Assembly (NCBI GenBank): GCA_902546975.1
Contig: CACCLU010000003.1
Span: 208,492 to 272,491, forward strand
Direction of reading: 5' to 3'
Source: an uncultured Alphaproteobacteria bacterium
Lineage (GTDB): Bacteria > Pseudomonadota > Alphaproteobacteria > HIMB59
Length of the DNA: 64,000 nucleotides
Shown: positions 1 to 10,488 of the stretch, in pieces
How the letters are laid out: every line of letters starts with the position of its first letter
Position numbering within the stretch: the stretch's first letter is position 1
Notes under the pieces: model-generated
The model's database searches: none
Seen by the model: only the letters and a program-made list of their open reading frames with translations
Told to the model about the DNA's origin: nothing
Position numbers and translations under genes: made by a program

Positions 1-2
1 TT

Positions 3-62
3 CGAAAAGAGGCTAAAATCCGCGATAATTCACTATTAAAACAACTAGAAAACTCCAAATAG
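3..62 (+). CDS. 3' end of an upstream gene, probably rpoC
   Basis: An open frame enters from the left edge and stops with TAG, giving a lysine-rich tail that ends QLENSK. It is too short for family recognition. In alphaproteobacteria the gene directly before rpsL is normally rpoC (RNA polymerase beta' subunit), so that identity is inferred from gene order alone. The next gene has its own promoter within the 41 bases that follow. Confidence 0.4.
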   Translation, partial: RKEAKIRDNSLLKQLENSK

Positions 63-65
63 ATG

Positions 66-94
66 TTGACTATACTTAATACTATAAATATATT
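66..94 (+). promoter_or_regulatory. sigma-70-type promoter for rpsL
   Basis: TTGACT (66-71) and TATATT (89-94) each match the consensus hexamers at five of six positions and are separated by exactly 17 bases. Transcription should begin near position 101, only about three bases before the rpsL ATG. There is no Shine-Dalgarno sequence in that interval, so the message would be almost leaderless. Confidence 0.6.
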
Positions 95-103
95 CTGCGA
101 ACT

Positions 104-478
104 ATGCCGACCATAAATCAATTAGTTAGGAAATCTAGAGAGAAAGTTTCTAAAAGAAACAAGGTTCCTGCTTTGAAGTCATGTCCTCAAAAAAGGGGTG
201 TATGTCTCAGAGTGTACACAACTACTCCTAAAAAACCCAACTCAGCCTTAAGAAAGGTTGCTAGAGTTAAACTAACAAATGGTCAAGAAGTGACAGCATA
301 CATTCCAGGCGAGGGACATAACTTACAGGAACATTCTGTAGTGTTAATTCGTGGAGGAAGAGTTAAAGACTTACCAGGTGTAAGATACCATATAATTAGA
401 GGAACATTGGATACCCAAGGACTTGAAAAGAGAAGACAACGTAGATCTAAATACGGTGCAAAAAGGCCAAAAAATTAA
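104..478 (+). CDS. rpsL: 30S ribosomal protein S12
   Basis: The 124-residue product is collinear with S12 throughout, with the decoding-centre signatures [11 protein letters not shown] (41-51) and [12 protein letters not shown] (84-95). Lysines 43 and 88, the positions changed in classical streptomycin-resistant mutants, are both wild type. S12 sits at the A-site of the small subunit and monitors codon-anticodon pairing. It heads the ribosomal protein run, behind a promoter that leaves almost no leader, and is followed by rpsG after ten bases. Confidence 0.98.
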   Translation: MPTINQLVRKSREKVSKRNKVPALKSCPQKRGVCLRVYTTTPKKPNSALRKVARVKLTNGQEVTAYIPGEGHNLQEHSVVLIRGGRVKDLPGVRYHIIRGTLDTQGLEKRRQRRSKYGAKRPKN

Positions 479-488
479 AATTTAAATC

Positions 489-962
489 ATGTCAAGAAGA
501 AGAGCAGCAGAGAAAAGACAAGTATTACCAGATCCTATTTACAACAGTGTTGTTCTTAACAAATTCATAAATGAGGTAATGGTAGGGGGTAAAAAAACAA
601 TAGCCCAAAAAATAGTATATGGTGCCTTAGATATTATTAAATCAAATAATCAAAGTGATGATCCGTTAGAGTATTTTCAAAAATCTATTAATAATGTCAA
701 GCCATCTGTTGAAGTTAAATCTAGAAGAGTTGGTGGAGCTACATATCAAGTACCCATGGAAGTTAGAAGCACTAGAGCTCAAGCATTAGCATTTAAATGG
801 ATATTAACTAATTCAAAAAAACGAAACGAAAAAACCCAAAGAGAGAGGTTAGCAAATGAACTAATAGATGCTTTTGAAAATAAAGGCAACTCTGTCAAGA
901 AAAAAGATGAAGTTCATAAAATGGCAGAGGCTAACAGAGCATTCGCTCATTATAGGTGGTAA
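489..962 (+). CDS. rpsG: 30S ribosomal protein S7
   Basis: This 157-residue protein has the S7 N-terminus ([14 protein letters not shown]) and the conserved [12 protein letters not shown] segment that contacts 16S rRNA in the 30S head, where S7 nucleates assembly. Length is normal for bacteria. Its last codons contain AGGTGG (954-959), which serves as the Shine-Dalgarno sequence for fusA, so the two genes are probably translationally coupled. Confidence 0.97.
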   Translation: MSRRRAAEKRQVLPDPIYNSVVLNKFINEVMVGGKKTIAQKIVYGALDIIKSNNQSDDPLEYFQKSINNVKPSVEVKSRRVGGATYQVPMEVRSTRAQALAFKWILTNSKKRNEKTQRERLANELIDAFENKGNSVKKKDEVHKMAEANRAFAHYRW

Positions 963-964
963 AA

Positions 965-3028
965 ATGGATCTAAGTAAATACAGAAATATTGGAATCATG
1001 GCCCATATTGATGCGGGTAAAACTACTACAACTGAAAGAATTTTATACTATACAGGAAAGTCTCATAAAATAGGCGAAGTCCATGATGGTGCCGCAACAA
1101 TGGACTGGATGGAACAAGAGCAAGAAAGAGGTATAACAATAACTTCAGCTGCTACAACCTGTTTTTGGAATGATCACAGAATAAATATTATCGATACGCC
1201 TGGACACGTTGATTTCACAATAGAAGTTGAGAGATCTTTAAGGGTATTAGACGGAGCTGTCGCATGTTTTGATGGAGTTGCAGGTGTTGAACCACAATCA
1301 GAAACAGTTTGGAGACAAGCTGATAGATATAAAGTTCCTAGGATTTGTTTTTGTAATAAAATGGACAGACTTGGAGCTGATTTTGAGATGAATGTTCAAT
1401 CTATCAAAGATAGATTGGGCGCCAATCCTCTCGTTTTGCAAATGGCAATTGGAAAAGAAGCAGATTTCAAAGGAGTTGTTGATCTTGTCAATTTTAAATC
1501 AATTATTTGGAAAGACGACAGTCTCGGTGCTGAATATGATGTCACTGAAATTAGTGATGATTTAATTGAGGAAGCTAAGAAAAAAAGAGAAGAATTAATT
1601 GAAAATGCAGTTGAAGCAGATGACAAGGCACTTGAGGACTATTTAGAAGGAAAAGAAATATCTGTTGATACCTTAAAAGCTTGTATAAGAAAAGGAACAA
1701 TAGATTTTAAATTTGTTCCAGTTTTGTGCGGAACTGCCTTTAAAAACAAAGGAGTTCAACCTTTACTTGATGCTGTTGTAGATTACTTACCTTCTCCTAA
1801 AGACATTGGTTTTGTTGAAGGAATAAAAGAAGGCTCAGATGATAAATTACAAATTCCTAATACTCCTGAAGAACCTTTTGCAGCTTTGGCATTTAAAGTA
1901 GCAGCTGATCCTTTTGTTGGTCAAATAACTTTTTGTCGACTTTATTGTGGAAACCTTAACTCTGGATCAACCATTTTAAATTCATCAAAAAATCAAAAAG
2001 AAAGAATTGGAAGAATGCTTTTAATGCATTCAAATACAAGAGAAGAAATAAAAGATGCAAAGGCAGGAGATATAGTTGCTTTAGTTGGTTTAAAGAATGT
2101 TACTACTGGTGATACTTTATGTGATCCAACAAAAAAAGTTATCTTAGAAAAAATGGAATTCCCTGATCCTGTTATTGAGGTTGCAGTTGAACCTAAAACC
2201 AAAGCTGACTACGAAAAAATGGGACAGGCCTTGGGAAGGTTAGCTCAAGAGGATCCAAGCTTCAGAGTTACTTCAGATGAAGAGTCTGGACAGACAATTA
2301 TTAAAGGTATGGGTGAACTTCATTTAGAAATTTTGGTTGATAGAATGAAAAGAGAATTCAAAGTTGAAGCAGATGTTGGAGCTCCTCAAGTGGCATATAG
2401 AGAGACAATTACTAAAGATGTCGAAGTAGATTATACACATAAAAAACAATCTGGTGGTGCTGGCCAATTTGCAAGAGTAAAAATGAAATTCAAACCTTTG
2501 GAGAGAAATTCTGGTGTTAAATTTGTTAACACAGTAGTTGGTGGAAATATTCCAAAAGAATATATACCTGGAGTAGAAAAAGGTATTAATTTTGCTGCTC
2601 AAAATGGAGTTATAGCTGGCTATAACGTGATAGACTTTGAAGCAGAAGTTCATGACGGCGCATTTCATGATGTTGACTCTTCAGTATTAGCTTTTGAAAT
2701 AGCTTCAAGAGCTGCATTCAGAGAAGCTGTTGGAAAAGCTGGCCCAAAATTACTTGAGCCAATGATGAAAGTTGAAGTAGTTACTCCAGAAGATTACATG
2801 GGTGATATTATTGGTGATTTAAACTCAAGAAGAGGTCAAATAGAAAAAATGGAAGACAGAGGTAATGCCAAAGTGGTATCGTCTGTAGTTCCTCTTGCTA
2901 ATATGTTTGGTTATGTTAATAATCTACGCTCAATGAGCCAAGGAAGAGCAAGTTATACAATGTTATTCTCGCATTATGATGTAGTACCTTCAAATGTTGA
3001 AGAAGAAATTAAATCTAAACTGGCATAA
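965..3028 (+). CDS. fusA: translation elongation factor G
   Basis: EF-G drives GTP-dependent translocation on the ribosome. The GTPase motifs are intact: HIDAGKT near residues 14-20, DTPGH near 77-81 and NKMD near 131-134, followed by domains II to V with the GMGELHLEI segment. I chose ATG 965 because AGGTGG lies five bases upstream. A GTG at 956, inside the end of rpsG, would add three residues but has no ribosome-binding site. In many alphaproteobacteria a tuf gene follows; here rpsJ begins two bases after the stop. Confidence 0.97.
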   Translation: MDLSKYRNIGIMAHIDAGKTTTTERILYYTGKSHKIGEVHDGAATMDWMEQEQERGITITSAATTCFWNDHRINIIDTPGHVDFTIEVERSLRVLDGAVACFDGVAGVEPQSETVWRQADRYKVPRICFCNKMDRLGADFEMNVQSIKDRLGANPLVLQMAIGKEADFKGVVDLVNFKSIIWKDDSLGAEYDVTEISDDLIEEAKKKREELIENAVEADDKALEDYLEGKEISVDTLKACIRKGTIDFKFVPVLCGTAFKNKGVQPLLDAVVDYLPSPKDIGFVEGIKEGSDDKLQIPNTPEEPFAALAFKVAADPFVGQITFCRLYCGNLNSGSTILNSSKNQKERIGRMLLMHSNTREEIKDAKAGDIVALVGLKNVTTGDTLCDPTKKVILEKMEFPDPVIEVAVEPKTKADYEKMGQALGRLAQEDPSFRVTSDEESGQTIIKGMGELHLEILVDRMKREFKVEADVGAPQVAYRETITKDVEVDYTHKKQSGGAGQFARVKMKFKPLERNSGVKFVNTVVGGNIPKEYIPGVEKGINFAAQNGVIAGYNVIDFEAEVHDGAFHDVDSSVLAFEIASRAAFREAVGKAGPKLLEPMMKVEVVTPEDYMGDIIGDLNSRRGQIEKMEDRGNAKVVSSVVPLANMFGYVNNLRSMSQGRASYTMLFSHYDVVPSNVEEEIKSKLA

Positions 3029-3030
3029 TC

Positions 3031-3345
3031 ATGATAAATCAAAATATTAGAATTAGATTAAAATCGTTTGATCATAATATATTAGATAGAAGTTCAATTG
3101 ATATTCTTCAGACAGCTAAAAGAACGGGAGCTAAAGTAATTGGACCAATTCCCATGCCATCTAAAATTGAAAGAGTTACAGTAAATAAATCACCGCATGT
3201 AGATAAAAAAAGTAGGGAGCAGTTTGAATTACGAACACACATTAGGATGATGGATATAATTGAACCTACTCCACAAACTGTTGATGCACTTATGAAGCTT
3301 GACTTAGCATCTGGTGTTAATGTCGATATAAAAATAAAAAAATAA
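3031..3345 (+). CDS. rpsJ: 30S ribosomal protein S10
   Basis: The 104-residue protein matches S10 along its length, including [32 protein letters not shown] residues around 40-66 and the [10 protein letters not shown]-terminus. S10 belongs to the 30S head and also takes part in Nus-factor antitermination. It is the first gene of the S10 block and is packed directly behind fusA, so no separate S10 promoter is evident. Confidence 0.97.
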   Translation: MINQNIRIRLKSFDHNILDRSSIDILQTAKRTGAKVIGPIPMPSKIERVTVNKSPHVDKKSREQFELRTHIRMMDIIEPTPQTVDALMKLDLASGVNVDIKIKK

Positions 3346-3351
3346 TTAATT

Positions 3352-3957
3352 ATGATCATTAGCACTAAAATTGGCCAAACTTCATTTGTTAATGAAAACG
3401 GTACTAGAGTTTCTGCAACAGTTCTTGATTACAATAGTTGTACTGTTGTTGGTAATAGAACTATTGATAGAGATGGTTATCTTGCAAATATAATAGGTTT
3501 TCTTAAACCAAAAAAAATTAATAAACCTCAATTAAAAGAATTCAATAAATTAAATTTAGAGCCAAAAAAAATAATTAAGGAACAAAGAATAAATTCTGAC
3601 AACGAACTCTTAGAGGTTGGCTCTTTAATTGATCCTAAATTTAAAGTTGGTGATAAAGTTTCAGTACAGTCAAAATCAACTGGCAAAGGTTTTGCCGGTG
3701 CTATGAAGAGACACAATTTCAGTGGTATGAGAGCAACACACGGTGTTTCTATCTCTCATAGAGCTCATGGTTCAACAGGTCAAAATCAGAATCCAGGTAA
3801 GGTGTTCAAAGGAAAGAAAATGGCTGGTCATTTAGGTGATCGATTAACAACCACTAAAAATTTAGAGGTACTTTTAATTGATCAACATAAAAAATTAATA
3901 TTTATCAAAGGATCTGTTCCGGGAAAAAATAAATCTATAGTGAAAGTTTTTAAATAA
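3352..3957 (+). CDS. rplC: 50S ribosomal protein L3
   Basis: L3 is one of the two assembly initiators of the large subunit and reaches into the peptidyl transferase centre. The 201-residue product has the characteristic central loop around residues 127-165 ([34 protein letters not shown]), including the glutamine that is methylated in E. coli. It ends one base before the rplD start, without spacer. Confidence 0.96.
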   Translation: MIISTKIGQTSFVNENGTRVSATVLDYNSCTVVGNRTIDRDGYLANIIGFLKPKKINKPQLKEFNKLNLEPKKIIKEQRINSDNELLEVGSLIDPKFKVGDKVSVQSKSTGKGFAGAMKRHNFSGMRATHGVSISHRAHGSTGQNQNPGKVFKGKKMAGHLGDRLTTTKNLEVLLIDQHKKLIFIKGSVPGKNKSIVKVFK

Positions 3958-4524
3958 ATGTTTGAACAAATTACATTTAAAGATAAAAATATATCAGAAA
4001 AAGCTTTACATTTATCATTACAAAAAATCTATACCCATAAACAGGGAAATAATCACAGCCTTGATAGATCGGAAGTTGCAGGCTCAGGAAAAAAACTGTT
4101 TAAACAAAAGGGAACTGGAAATGCAAGAGCTGGTAACAAAAAAACAACTCAAAGAAGAGGTGGGGGAAAAGCTTTTGGACCAAAATTCCATGTGGTTTCA
4201 TATAAAGTAAATAAAAAAGTCAAAAAAAGCGCTATAGTTTCATCAATAGTAAGTAAAAGTAATAATAAATCACTTTATGTTTTTGATGAGGAAAAATTAG
4301 ATGAAAAAAATATCTCCGATTTTTTAAAAAAAAACCCAAACAAAATGATTATTTTTGTTCTTAGCAATTTAACTGAAAATAAATTGATTATTAAATTTCA
4401 AAACTACAAAAAAATATTTTTTCTCTCAGATCAAAGTTATTCAGTCCATACAGCATTAAAATCAGATATGGTTTTATTTTCAAAAAAATCAACAATTTAT
4501 AATTCATACATAGGTAATAATTAA
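3958..4524 (+). CDS. rplD: 50S ribosomal protein L4
   Basis: The 188-residue protein keeps the RNA-binding loop of L4 (residues about 42-75: GSGKKLFKQKGTGNARAG and RRGGGKAFGPK), which lines the exit tunnel. The C-terminal half is lysine-rich and diverged, and slightly shorter than the usual 200 or so residues. In E. coli L4 also autoregulates the S10 operon; nothing in the upstream sequence here shows such control. Confidence 0.95.
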   Translation: MFEQITFKDKNISEKALHLSLQKIYTHKQGNNHSLDRSEVAGSGKKLFKQKGTGNARAGNKKTTQRRGGGKAFGPKFHVVSYKVNKKVKKSAIVSSIVSKSNNKSLYVFDEEKLDEKNISDFLKKNPNKMIIFVLSNLTENKLIIKFQNYKKIFFLSDQSYSVHTALKSDMVLFSKKSTIYNSYIGNN

Positions 4525-4525
4525 A

Positions 4526-4807
4526 ATGGATCTTAATTTAATTAAAAAACCTGTCATTACAGAAAAATCTACAGCTAATGCTCAATTTAATAAGTACATT
4601 TTTGAAGTCCGAAATGATGCAAATAAAATTAATATAAAAAAGACAATAGAAGACATATACAAAGTTAAAGTTCAAAAGCTAAATAGTTTAAATGTTAAGA
4701 GCAAACCCAAAGTATTTAAGGGTCAAAGAGGTACAAGATCAGAGCTAAAGAGAATAATAGTTACTCTAAAAGAGGGTAACACCATAGATATGAGTGGCAA
4801 GGTTTAA
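4526..4807 (+). CDS. rplW: 50S ribosomal protein L23
   Basis: The 93-residue protein begins with the typical L23 KPVITEKST motif and has the basic [14 protein letters not shown] loop. L23 is located at the tunnel exit and docks trigger factor and SRP. Length and position between rplD and rplB are canonical. Confidence 0.95.
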   Translation: MDLNLIKKPVITEKSTANAQFNKYIFEVRNDANKINIKKTIEDIYKVKVQKLNSLNVKSKPKVFKGQRGTRSELKRIIVTLKEGNTIDMSGKV

Positions 4808-4808
4808 T

Positions 4809-5633
4809 ATGGGACTGATAACTTACAAACCAACGACACCTTCTTATAGAAAAACAGTTAAGATCGATAAGTCACAGTTGTTTAAGGGACGCCCAGAAAA
4901 ATCTTTAATAGAAGACCTACAACCAAATTCTGGTAGAAACAATACCGGTAAAATTACAATTAGACATAGATCTGGTGGGCACAAGAAGAAATACAGACTA
5001 GTAAATTTTAAAAGAAATACATTTGATAAAATCGGTACAGTAGAGAGAATAGAATATGATCCTAATAGAAGTGCCTTTATAGCGCTGATTAATTATCAAG
5101 ATATAAAAGAATACATTATTGCTCCTACTGATTTAAAAACTGGCGATAAGGTTATTTCATCAGCCAAAGCAGAGATATCATCTGGTAATGCGATGAAGTT
5201 AAAAAATATACCAACTGGTACCTCTATACATAACATTGAATTAAAACCAGGAGCTGGTGGTAAACTATGCAGATCAGCAGGATCCTTTGCACAGGTACTA
5301 GGAGAACAAGAAAAATATGTAATGGTTAAACTTTCATCCCGCGAAACCAGACTAGTCCATGGTGAATGTATGGCTACGATAGGGGTAGTATCTAATCAAG
5401 ATAATAAAAACAAAAAAATTGGTAAAGCCGGTATTAAAAGACATTTAGGTATAAGACCCACTGTCAGAGGTGTTGTAATGAATCCTGTTGATCACCCACA
5501 CGGTGGAGGAGAAGGAAGAACATCGGGTGGTAGACACCCTTCAACGCCATGGGGCATGAAAACAAAAGGTAAGAAAACAAGAAGAATTAAATTTACATCT
5601 AAGATGATCATATCAAGAAGGGCTAAAAAGTAA
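4809..5633 (+). CDS. rplB: 50S ribosomal protein L2
   Basis: L2 is needed for subunit association and peptidyl transferase activity. The 274-residue product contains [19 protein letters not shown] and, near the C-terminus, [25 protein letters not shown] sequence carrying the conserved active-centre histidine. I chose ATG 4809, one base after the rplW stop, because [12 protein letters not shown] is the normal L2 N-terminus. A GTG at 4794 would add five residues that overlap rplW. Confidence 0.97.
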   Translation: MGLITYKPTTPSYRKTVKIDKSQLFKGRPEKSLIEDLQPNSGRNNTGKITIRHRSGGHKKKYRLVNFKRNTFDKIGTVERIEYDPNRSAFIALINYQDIKEYIIAPTDLKTGDKVISSAKAEISSGNAMKLKNIPTGTSIHNIELKPGAGGKLCRSAGSFAQVLGEQEKYVMVKLSSRETRLVHGECMATIGVVSNQDNKNKKIGKAGIKRHLGIRPTVRGVVMNPVDHPHGGGEGRTSGGRHPSTPWGMKTKGKKTRRIKFTSKMIISRRAKK

Positions 5634-5917
5634 TGGCAAGATCTGTATGGAAAGGACCTTACTTTGATGTAACTCTATTCAAAAAAGTTAAAAAATCAAA
5701 AGAAGAAAGTTCAAAATCTCCAATTAAAACATGGTCAAGAAGATCAACAATTATACCTGATTTTGTTGGAGTAACTATTTCCGTTTATAATGGTAAATCT
5801 TTTATACCAGTCTATGTAACTGAAGACATGGTAGGCCATAAACTTGGTGAATTTTCGCCTACTAGGGTTTTTAAGGGTCATTCAGGGGATAAGAAAGCGG
5901 TTCAGGGTAAAAAATAA
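5633..5917 (+). CDS. rpsS: 30S ribosomal protein S19
   Basis: The start codon shares its A with the rplB stop (TAATG), so translation is coupled. The 94-residue protein has S19 landmarks [24 protein letters not shown], and [12 protein letters not shown]19 sits in the 30S head and forms bridges to the large subunit. Confidence 0.97.
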   Translation: MARSVWKGPYFDVTLFKKVKKSKEESSKSPIKTWSRRSTIIPDFVGVTISVYNGKSFIPVYVTEDMVGHKLGEFSPTRVFKGHSGDKKAVQGKK

Positions 5918-5919
5918 TT

Positions 5920-6261
5920 ATGTCTAAAGAAGTAAAAGCAATCAATAAAATGATTAGAACTAGCTCTCAAAAGTTAAACCTAATTGTTAAAGATATAAGA
6001 AAAAAAGATATTAATGCAGCTTTAAATATTTTGAAATTTTCAAATAAAAGGGTAAGTAAAGAAGTACTTAAAACTTTAAATTCTGCTGTTGCGAATGCAG
6101 AAAATAATAACAATTTAGATATTGACAAACTTTTTGTTAAAGAAGCTTACGTTGGCAAAAGTTTAAGGATGAAAAGATTTAGACCAATGAGTAAGGGTAG
6201 AGCTTTTCAAATTATTAAACCCTTTTCTAGGTTAACTTTAGTTTTAGAGGAGAGATTATAA
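5920..6261 (+). CDS. rplV: 50S ribosomal protein L22
   Basis: L22 lines the nascent-chain tunnel. The 113-residue protein shows the family pattern [10 protein letters not shown] followed by [14 protein letters not shown] and the [19 protein letters not shown]-terminal hairpin. The stop and the rpsC start overlap as TAATG. Confidence 0.96.
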   Translation: MSKEVKAINKMIRTSSQKLNLIVKDIRKKDINAALNILKFSNKRVSKEVLKTLNSAVANAENNNNLDIDKLFVKEAYVGKSLRMKRFRPMSKGRAFQIIKPFSRLTLVLEERL

Positions 6262-6926
6262 TGGGACAGAAAGTTAACCCAACCTCGTTAAGAGTCGGTA
6301 TTAATAAATATTGGCAATCAACTTGGTTTGAAAAGAAAAGCTACTCTACTTTCTTAAAAGAAGATCATAAAATTAGAAATTATATAGAAAAGAATTATTC
6401 AATAGCAGGAATAAGTTCAGTTATCATTGAAAGAGCTGCTGCAAATCTCAAAATTATAATTCACACTTCAAAACCAGGGGTTCTTATTGGTAAAAAAGGT
6501 GCGGATATTGAAAAACTTAGAAATAGACTTTCTAAATTATCTGACAAGAGCATTTCATTAGATATAAAAGAAATAAAAAAACCTGAAACAGACGCATCAT
6601 TAGTAGCAGACTCTATTGCGAGACAACTTGAAAAGAGAGTTGCTTTTAGAAAAGCGATGAAAAAATCAGGTTTATCAGCAATTAAACTTGGTGCAAAGGG
6701 CATTAAAATTGTATGTGGCGGTAGACTGGGCGGCGCTGAAATTGCAAGATCAGAAAAGTTTTCTGAGGGAAGTGTACCTTTACATACCCTTAGAGCTGAT
6801 ATAGATTACGCTACTGCTCGAGCTTTAACTACTTATGGAATTATTGGAATTAAGGTTTGGCTTTATAAAGGCGAGAGTAAAAATACAACAAATAGATCAG
6901 ATGATAAAAAAGAGAAAACTAATTAA
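6261..6926 (+). CDS. rpsC: 30S ribosomal protein S3
   Basis: S3 helps form the mRNA entry channel. The 221-residue product starts [12 protein letters not shown], carries a type 2 KH RNA-binding domain with [15 protein letters not shown] near residues 73-87, and a C-terminal half with [13 protein letters not shown] and [10 protein letters not shown] lysine/asparagine-rich tail of about 20 residues follows. It shares a base with rplP through TAATG. Confidence 0.97.
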   Translation: MGQKVNPTSLRVGINKYWQSTWFEKKSYSTFLKEDHKIRNYIEKNYSIAGISSVIIERAAANLKIIIHTSKPGVLIGKKGADIEKLRNRLSKLSDKSISLDIKEIKKPETDASLVADSIARQLEKRVAFRKAMKKSGLSAIKLGAKGIKIVCGGRLGGAEIARSEKFSEGSVPLHTLRADIDYATARALTTYGIIGIKVWLYKGESKNTTNRSDDKKEKTN

Positions 6927-7339
6927 TGTTATTACCGAAGAATACAAAATATAGAAAACAGCACAAAGGAAGAATACACGGTAGTGCCAAAGGTAACTAT
7001 GAACTAACATTTGGTTATTATGGACTTAAATCATTAGATGCTGAAAGAGTAACAGCAAGGCAAATTGAGGCATCCAGAAGAGCTATCACTAGATTTTTAA
7101 AAAGAGCTGGAAGACTTTGGATTAGAGTTTTCCCAGACGTACCAGTCACAGCAAAACCTGCAGAAGTTAGAATGGGTAAAGGAAAAGGCGCAATAGATAG
7201 ATGGGTCTGCAGAGTAAAACCGGGAACTATAATGTTTGAGGTCGATGGTGTTGACAAGCATTTAGCAAAAAAAGCTTTTGAACTAGCATCTGCTAAATTA
7301 CCTGTAAAAACATCATTCGTATCATTGGATCAATTTTAA
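6926..7339 (+). CDS. rplP: 50S ribosomal protein L16
   Basis: The 137-residue protein matches L16 ([52 protein letters not shown]). L16 organises the A-site region of 23S rRNA and is required for peptidyl transfer. It overlaps the following rpmC start by one base. Confidence 0.97.
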   Translation: MLLPKNTKYRKQHKGRIHGSAKGNYELTFGYYGLKSLDAERVTARQIEASRRAITRFLKRAGRLWIRVFPDVPVTAKPAEVRMGKGKGAIDRWVCRVKPGTIMFEVDGVDKHLAKKAFELASAKLPVKTSFVSLDQF

Positions 7340-7494
7340 TGGCTGATAAAGATATAAATAGTTTAAAAAAAGAGTTATTTAACCTTAAAATTATGAAGAA
7401 AAGCGGTCAACTCACAGATACCTCTCAATTTAAAAAAGTTAAAAAGCAAATCGCATCACTATTAACTAAAGAAAGGCTAAATAAAAATGCCTAA
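7339..7494 (+). CDS. rpmC: 50S ribosomal protein L29
   Basis: This is a 51-residue ORF. Its ATG overlaps the rplP stop by one base and its last eight bases overlap rpsQ. The product, [13 protein letters not shown] with a C-terminal [15 protein letters not shown], has the two-helix, lysine-rich pattern of L29, and lies exactly where L29 belongs between L16 and S17. It is shorter than the usual 60-70 residues. L29 is located beside L23 at the tunnel exit. Confidence 0.85.
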   Translation: MADKDINSLKKELFNLKIMKKSGQLTDTSQFKKVKKQIASLLTKERLNKNA

Positions 7495-7714
7495 ACGTAT
7501 TTTAACTGGAAAAGTCGTTAAAAAATCTGGTGATAAAACCATATCTGTTTTGGTAACAAGACAGACCACCCATCCTGTTTATAAAAAAATAATAAGAGTC
7601 TCAAAAAAGTACCTTGCTCATGACAGTGACAATAAAATTATTGTTGGAGACTCTGTAAGAATTCAAGAAACTAGACCTATTTCTAAAAATAAATCATGGG
7701 AAGTTATTAAATAA
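7487..7714 (+). CDS. rpsQ: 30S ribosomal protein S17
   Basis: The 75-residue protein has the S17 OB-fold pattern ([55 protein letters not shown]). S17 is a primary 16S rRNA binder in the 30S body. It starts eight bases inside rpmC and shares a base with rplN. Confidence 0.95.
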   Translation: MPKRILTGKVVKKSGDKTISVLVTRQTTHPVYKKIIRVSKKYLAHDSDNKIIVGDSVRIQETRPISKNKSWEVIK

Positions 7715-8082
7715 TGATACAAGCAGAGTCAAATTTACAAGTAGCAGATAATTCTGGAGCACGATTAATAAGCTGCATAAAAGTTATCGGTGGATCAAAG
7801 AGAAGATATGCAAGAATAGGAGACATTATTGTTGTTTCAGTCAAAGATGCTATTCCAAGATCTAAAGTTAAAAAAGGTGAAGTACAAAGAGCTATCATAG
7901 TAAGAACAAAAAAGCCGTTAATTAGGGAAGACGGTACATCAATTAAATTTGATTCTAACGCTGCTGTTCTTTTAGATAAACAAAATGAACCAATTGGAAC
8001 AAGAATTTTTGGACCAGTTACAAGAGAGCTTAGAAAAAGAAATATGATGAAAATTGTTAGTTTAGCTCCTGAGGTATTATAA
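7714..8082 (+). CDS. rplN: 50S ribosomal protein L14
   Basis: L14 is a very conserved large-subunit protein that forms a bridge to the 30S. The 122-residue product shows [19 protein letters not shown] and [10 protein letters not shown] and ends [10 protein letters not shown], all standard. It is linked to both neighbours by one-base TAATG overlaps. Confidence 0.97.
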   Translation: MIQAESNLQVADNSGARLISCIKVIGGSKRRYARIGDIIVVSVKDAIPRSKVKKGEVQRAIIVRTKKPLIREDGTSIKFDSNAAVLLDKQNEPIGTRIFGPVTRELRKRNMMKIVSLAPEVL

Positions 8083-8390
8083 TGATTAAAAAATACAAAA
8101 AAGGTGACGAAGTTATTGTGAGAGTCGGTAAAGACAAAGGTAAGATTGGAAAGATTTCAAAAATCATAAACTCTGCTGATAAAGTTGTGATATCTGGTGT
8201 TAACGTAAGTAAAAAACATCAAAAGCCATCTCAAGAGTCTAAAGGTGGTATTGTTGACAAAGAAATGCCAATTCATATTTCAAATATTTTGGCTTATGAC
8301 TCGAAATCTAAAAAATCTTCTAAAGTAGGTTTCAAAATTGAAAGTGGAAAAAAAATTAGAATTTTAAAATCATCAGGAGATAAATACTAA
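8082..8390 (+). CDS. rplX: 50S ribosomal protein L24
   Basis: The 102-residue protein begins with a KOW-type motif (KGDEVIVRVGKDKGKIGKI) and has the KKHQKPSQESKGGIVDKEMPIHISN segment of L24, an early assembly factor of the large subunit. Coupled by one-base overlaps to rplN and rplE. Confidence 0.96.
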   Translation: MIKKYKKGDEVIVRVGKDKGKIGKISKIINSADKVVISGVNVSKKHQKPSQESKGGIVDKEMPIHISNILAYDSKSKKSSKVGFKIESGKKIRILKSSGDKY

Positions 8391-8926
8391 TGACAAATTC
8401 AGTTCAAGAACTTTTCAATGTCTCTGACAAATTAGCCAAAAATCTAGAAATATCTCATAAGCTTGCTGTACCAAAAATATCAAAAATAGTAATTAACGCA
8501 GGTATCGGAGCTATTAAAGAGGATAACAAAGCTATTGAAAAAATAAAAAAAGATTTATCTCTTATAACTGGTCAATCACCAGTCGTTAGAATGTCAAAAA
8601 AAGCTATTGCCTCATTTAAAGTTAGAAAAGGAATGCCAGTAGGGCTTTCTGTTACTCTTAGAAAAAATATGATGATGGAGTTTTATGATAGACTTGTAAA
8701 TATTGCTATGCCTCGTATTAAAGACTTCAGAGGTTATAACAAAAAGTCATTTGATGGCCAAGGTAACATTACTATAGGTATTAAAGATCATATTATTTTT
8801 CCTGAAATTAGCGTTGAAAATGTTGAAAATATCTTTGGTTTTGATATCACTATTGCCACTTCTGCAAATAATGACAAAGAGGGGTATGAACTTTTAAAAT
8901 TAATGAATTTTCCATTTATGAATTAA
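8390..8926 (+). CDS. rplE: 50S ribosomal protein L5
   Basis: L5 binds 5S rRNA in the central protuberance. The 178-residue product carries [29 protein letters not shown] and [15 protein letters not shown] with a [15 protein letters not shown] C-terminus. Length is normal. Confidence 0.97.
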   Translation: MTNSVQELFNVSDKLAKNLEISHKLAVPKISKIVINAGIGAIKEDNKAIEKIKKDLSLITGQSPVVRMSKKAIASFKVRKGMPVGLSVTLRKNMMMEFYDRLVNIAMPRIKDFRGYNKKSFDGQGNITIGIKDHIIFPEISVENVENIFGFDITIATSANNDKEGYELLKLMNFPFMN

Positions 8927-8928
8927 CC

Positions 8929-9234
8929 ATGGCAAAACAAAGCGCAATACAAAAAAATATTAATAGAAAAATACTGATCGATAGACTCAGTGAAAAAAGA
9001 AAAAAATTAAAAAGTCTCTTATCTAATAAAGATTTACCATTTGAAGAAAGAGTAAAGATACAAATGAAACTTGAGTCATTACCTAGAAATTCATCAAGAA
9101 TAAGATACCGAAACAGATGTTTCCTATCTGGTAGGCCGCGCGGTGTTTATAGTAAATTTAATTTATCTAGAATAGCTATCAGAGATATGGCTGGTAAGGG
9201 TCAAATACCAGGTTTAACGAAAGCGAGTTGGTAG
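8929..9234 (+). CDS. rpsN: 30S ribosomal protein S14 (zinc-independent form)
   Basis: The 101-residue length and the replacement of the CxxC pairs by [14 protein letters not shown] mark this as the long, zinc-free S14 type. The C-terminus [20 protein letters not shown] is canonical. S14 is a 30S head protein. Two bases separate it from rplE. Confidence 0.96.
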   Translation: MAKQSAIQKNINRKILIDRLSEKRKKLKSLLSNKDLPFEERVKIQMKLESLPRNSSRIRYRNRCFLSGRPRGVYSKFNLSRIAIRDMAGKGQIPGLTKASW

Positions 9235-9235
9235 T

Positions 9236-9622
9236 ATGAGTGACACTTTAGCAGATATGATTACTAGAATAAGAAATGGCCAAAAAGCCAATAAAGTTTC
9301 AGTTAAAGCGATATTTTCAAAATTAAATGTTAATGTTTGTGATGTGCTCAAAAAAGAGGGATATATTGAAAATTTTGAAATTTTAGGTGATGCAAAGAAA
9401 GATATTTCAATTACACTTAAATATTACAAAGGCTCACCGTTAATCAACAAAATCGAAAAGATTACAAAACAAGGATGTAGAGTTTATAGCTCTGTAGAAG
9501 AAATTCCTAAGACTATTGGAGGTTTAGGTACCACAATCTTATCAACCTCAATGGGCGTAATGTCTGACTCCGATGCAAGGGAAAAAAAAGTAGGAGGGGA
9601 AGTGCTAATAAGCGTTTTCTAA
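9236..9622 (+). CDS. rpsH: 30S ribosomal protein S8
   Basis: S8 binds the central domain of 16S rRNA and, in E. coli, represses the spc operon. The 128-residue protein has DTLADMITRIRNGQ at the N-terminus and the STSMGVMSDSDAREKKVGGEVL C-terminal region typical of the family. Confidence 0.96.
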   Translation: MSDTLADMITRIRNGQKANKVSVKAIFSKLNVNVCDVLKKEGYIENFEILGDAKKDISITLKYYKGSPLINKIEKITKQGCRVYSSVEEIPKTIGGLGTTILSTSMGVMSDSDAREKKVGGEVLISVF

Positions 9623-9625
9623 AAT

Positions 9626-10141
9626 ATGTCGAGATTAGCAAGAAACCCAATTAATATTCCTGAAGATATAAAAGTTTCTATGAATGATAACGAAATTAAT
9701 TTTGAAGGTAAGTTGGGAAAATCATCAACTGTTCTTCCTGTTGGAATTAAAGTTGACCATAAAGATAATCTTTTACATTTCTCTGGAGAAAATAAAGCAC
9801 TTCTTGGAACTATTTATGCAAATGTTAAGAATGAAATTATTGGTAATTCAAAAGGATTTGAAAAAAGGCTTGAACTAATTGGTACTGGATACAAAGCTAA
9901 TGTTTCTGGAAAAAAGCTCGTCTTATCACTTGGTTTTAGTCACGATATCAACTTTGAAATTCCTGAGGGTATTTCTATAAAAGTTGAAAAAAATATTGTG
10001 GTAGTTACTGGTACAAGTAAACAATTAGTTGGTCAAGTTGCAGCCGAAATCAAGTCATTTAGAAAGCCAGAGCCTTATAAAGGTAAGGGTGTTCGATATG
10101 AAGGTGAAAGAATTTATAGAAAAGAAGGTAAGAAAAAATAA
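9626..10141 (+). CDS. rplF: 50S ribosomal protein L6
   Basis: The 171-residue protein shows the two-fold repeated L6 domain, with ELIGTGYKANVSGKKLVLSLGFSH in the middle and KPEPYKGKGVRYEGERIYRKEGKK at the C-terminus, which contacts the sarcin-ricin region. It shares one base with rplR. Confidence 0.96.
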   Translation: MSRLARNPINIPEDIKVSMNDNEINFEGKLGKSSTVLPVGIKVDHKDNLLHFSGENKALLGTIYANVKNEIIGNSKGFEKRLELIGTGYKANVSGKKLVLSLGFSHDINFEIPEGISIKVEKNIVVVTGTSKQLVGQVAAEIKSFRKPEPYKGKGVRYEGERIYRKEGKKK

Positions 10142-10488
10142 TGAATAAAGATAAAACTAGGGCTGTTCGTAGAAAATTAAGAGTTAGAAAAAAATTGAAT
10201 AATATAAAAAAACATAAACTCTTAGTTTTTAGATCCTCCAAACACATTTATGCTTCAGTATTATCTGAGAGTAATGATAAAACACTATGTTCATTTTCTT
10301 CAGTTAAATTAGAGAAAGCTGAGGGACAAAAAAAAATTGATGTAGCTAAAATCGTTGGCTCAAAAATTGCCGAACTAGCTATAGAAAAAGGTATTAAAGA
10401 AGTAAAATTTGATAAAGGGTCATATAAGTATCATGGAAGGCTTAAAGTATTAGCTGATGCAGCAAGAGAAAAGGGCTTATCGTTTTAA
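10141..10488 (+). CDS. rplR: 50S ribosomal protein L18
   Basis: L18 delivers 5S rRNA to the large subunit. The 115-residue product has the basic N-terminus ([10 protein letters not shown]), [15 protein letters not shown] and the [23 protein letters not shown]-terminus. One-base overlaps on both sides. Confidence 0.96.
   Translation: MNKDKTRAVRRKLRVRKKLNNIKKHKLLVFRSSKHIYASVLSESNDKTLCSFSSVKLEKAEGQKKIDVAKIVGSKIAELAIEKGIKEVKFDKGSYKYHGRLKVLADAAREKGLSF

Noticed and set aside
2324..2668. 114-residue leftward frame inside fusA
   Set aside because: Entirely antisense to the conserved EF-G sequence with no homology or ribosome-binding site; similar shadows lie in rplD (3962-4210), rpsC, rplP, rpoA and valS.
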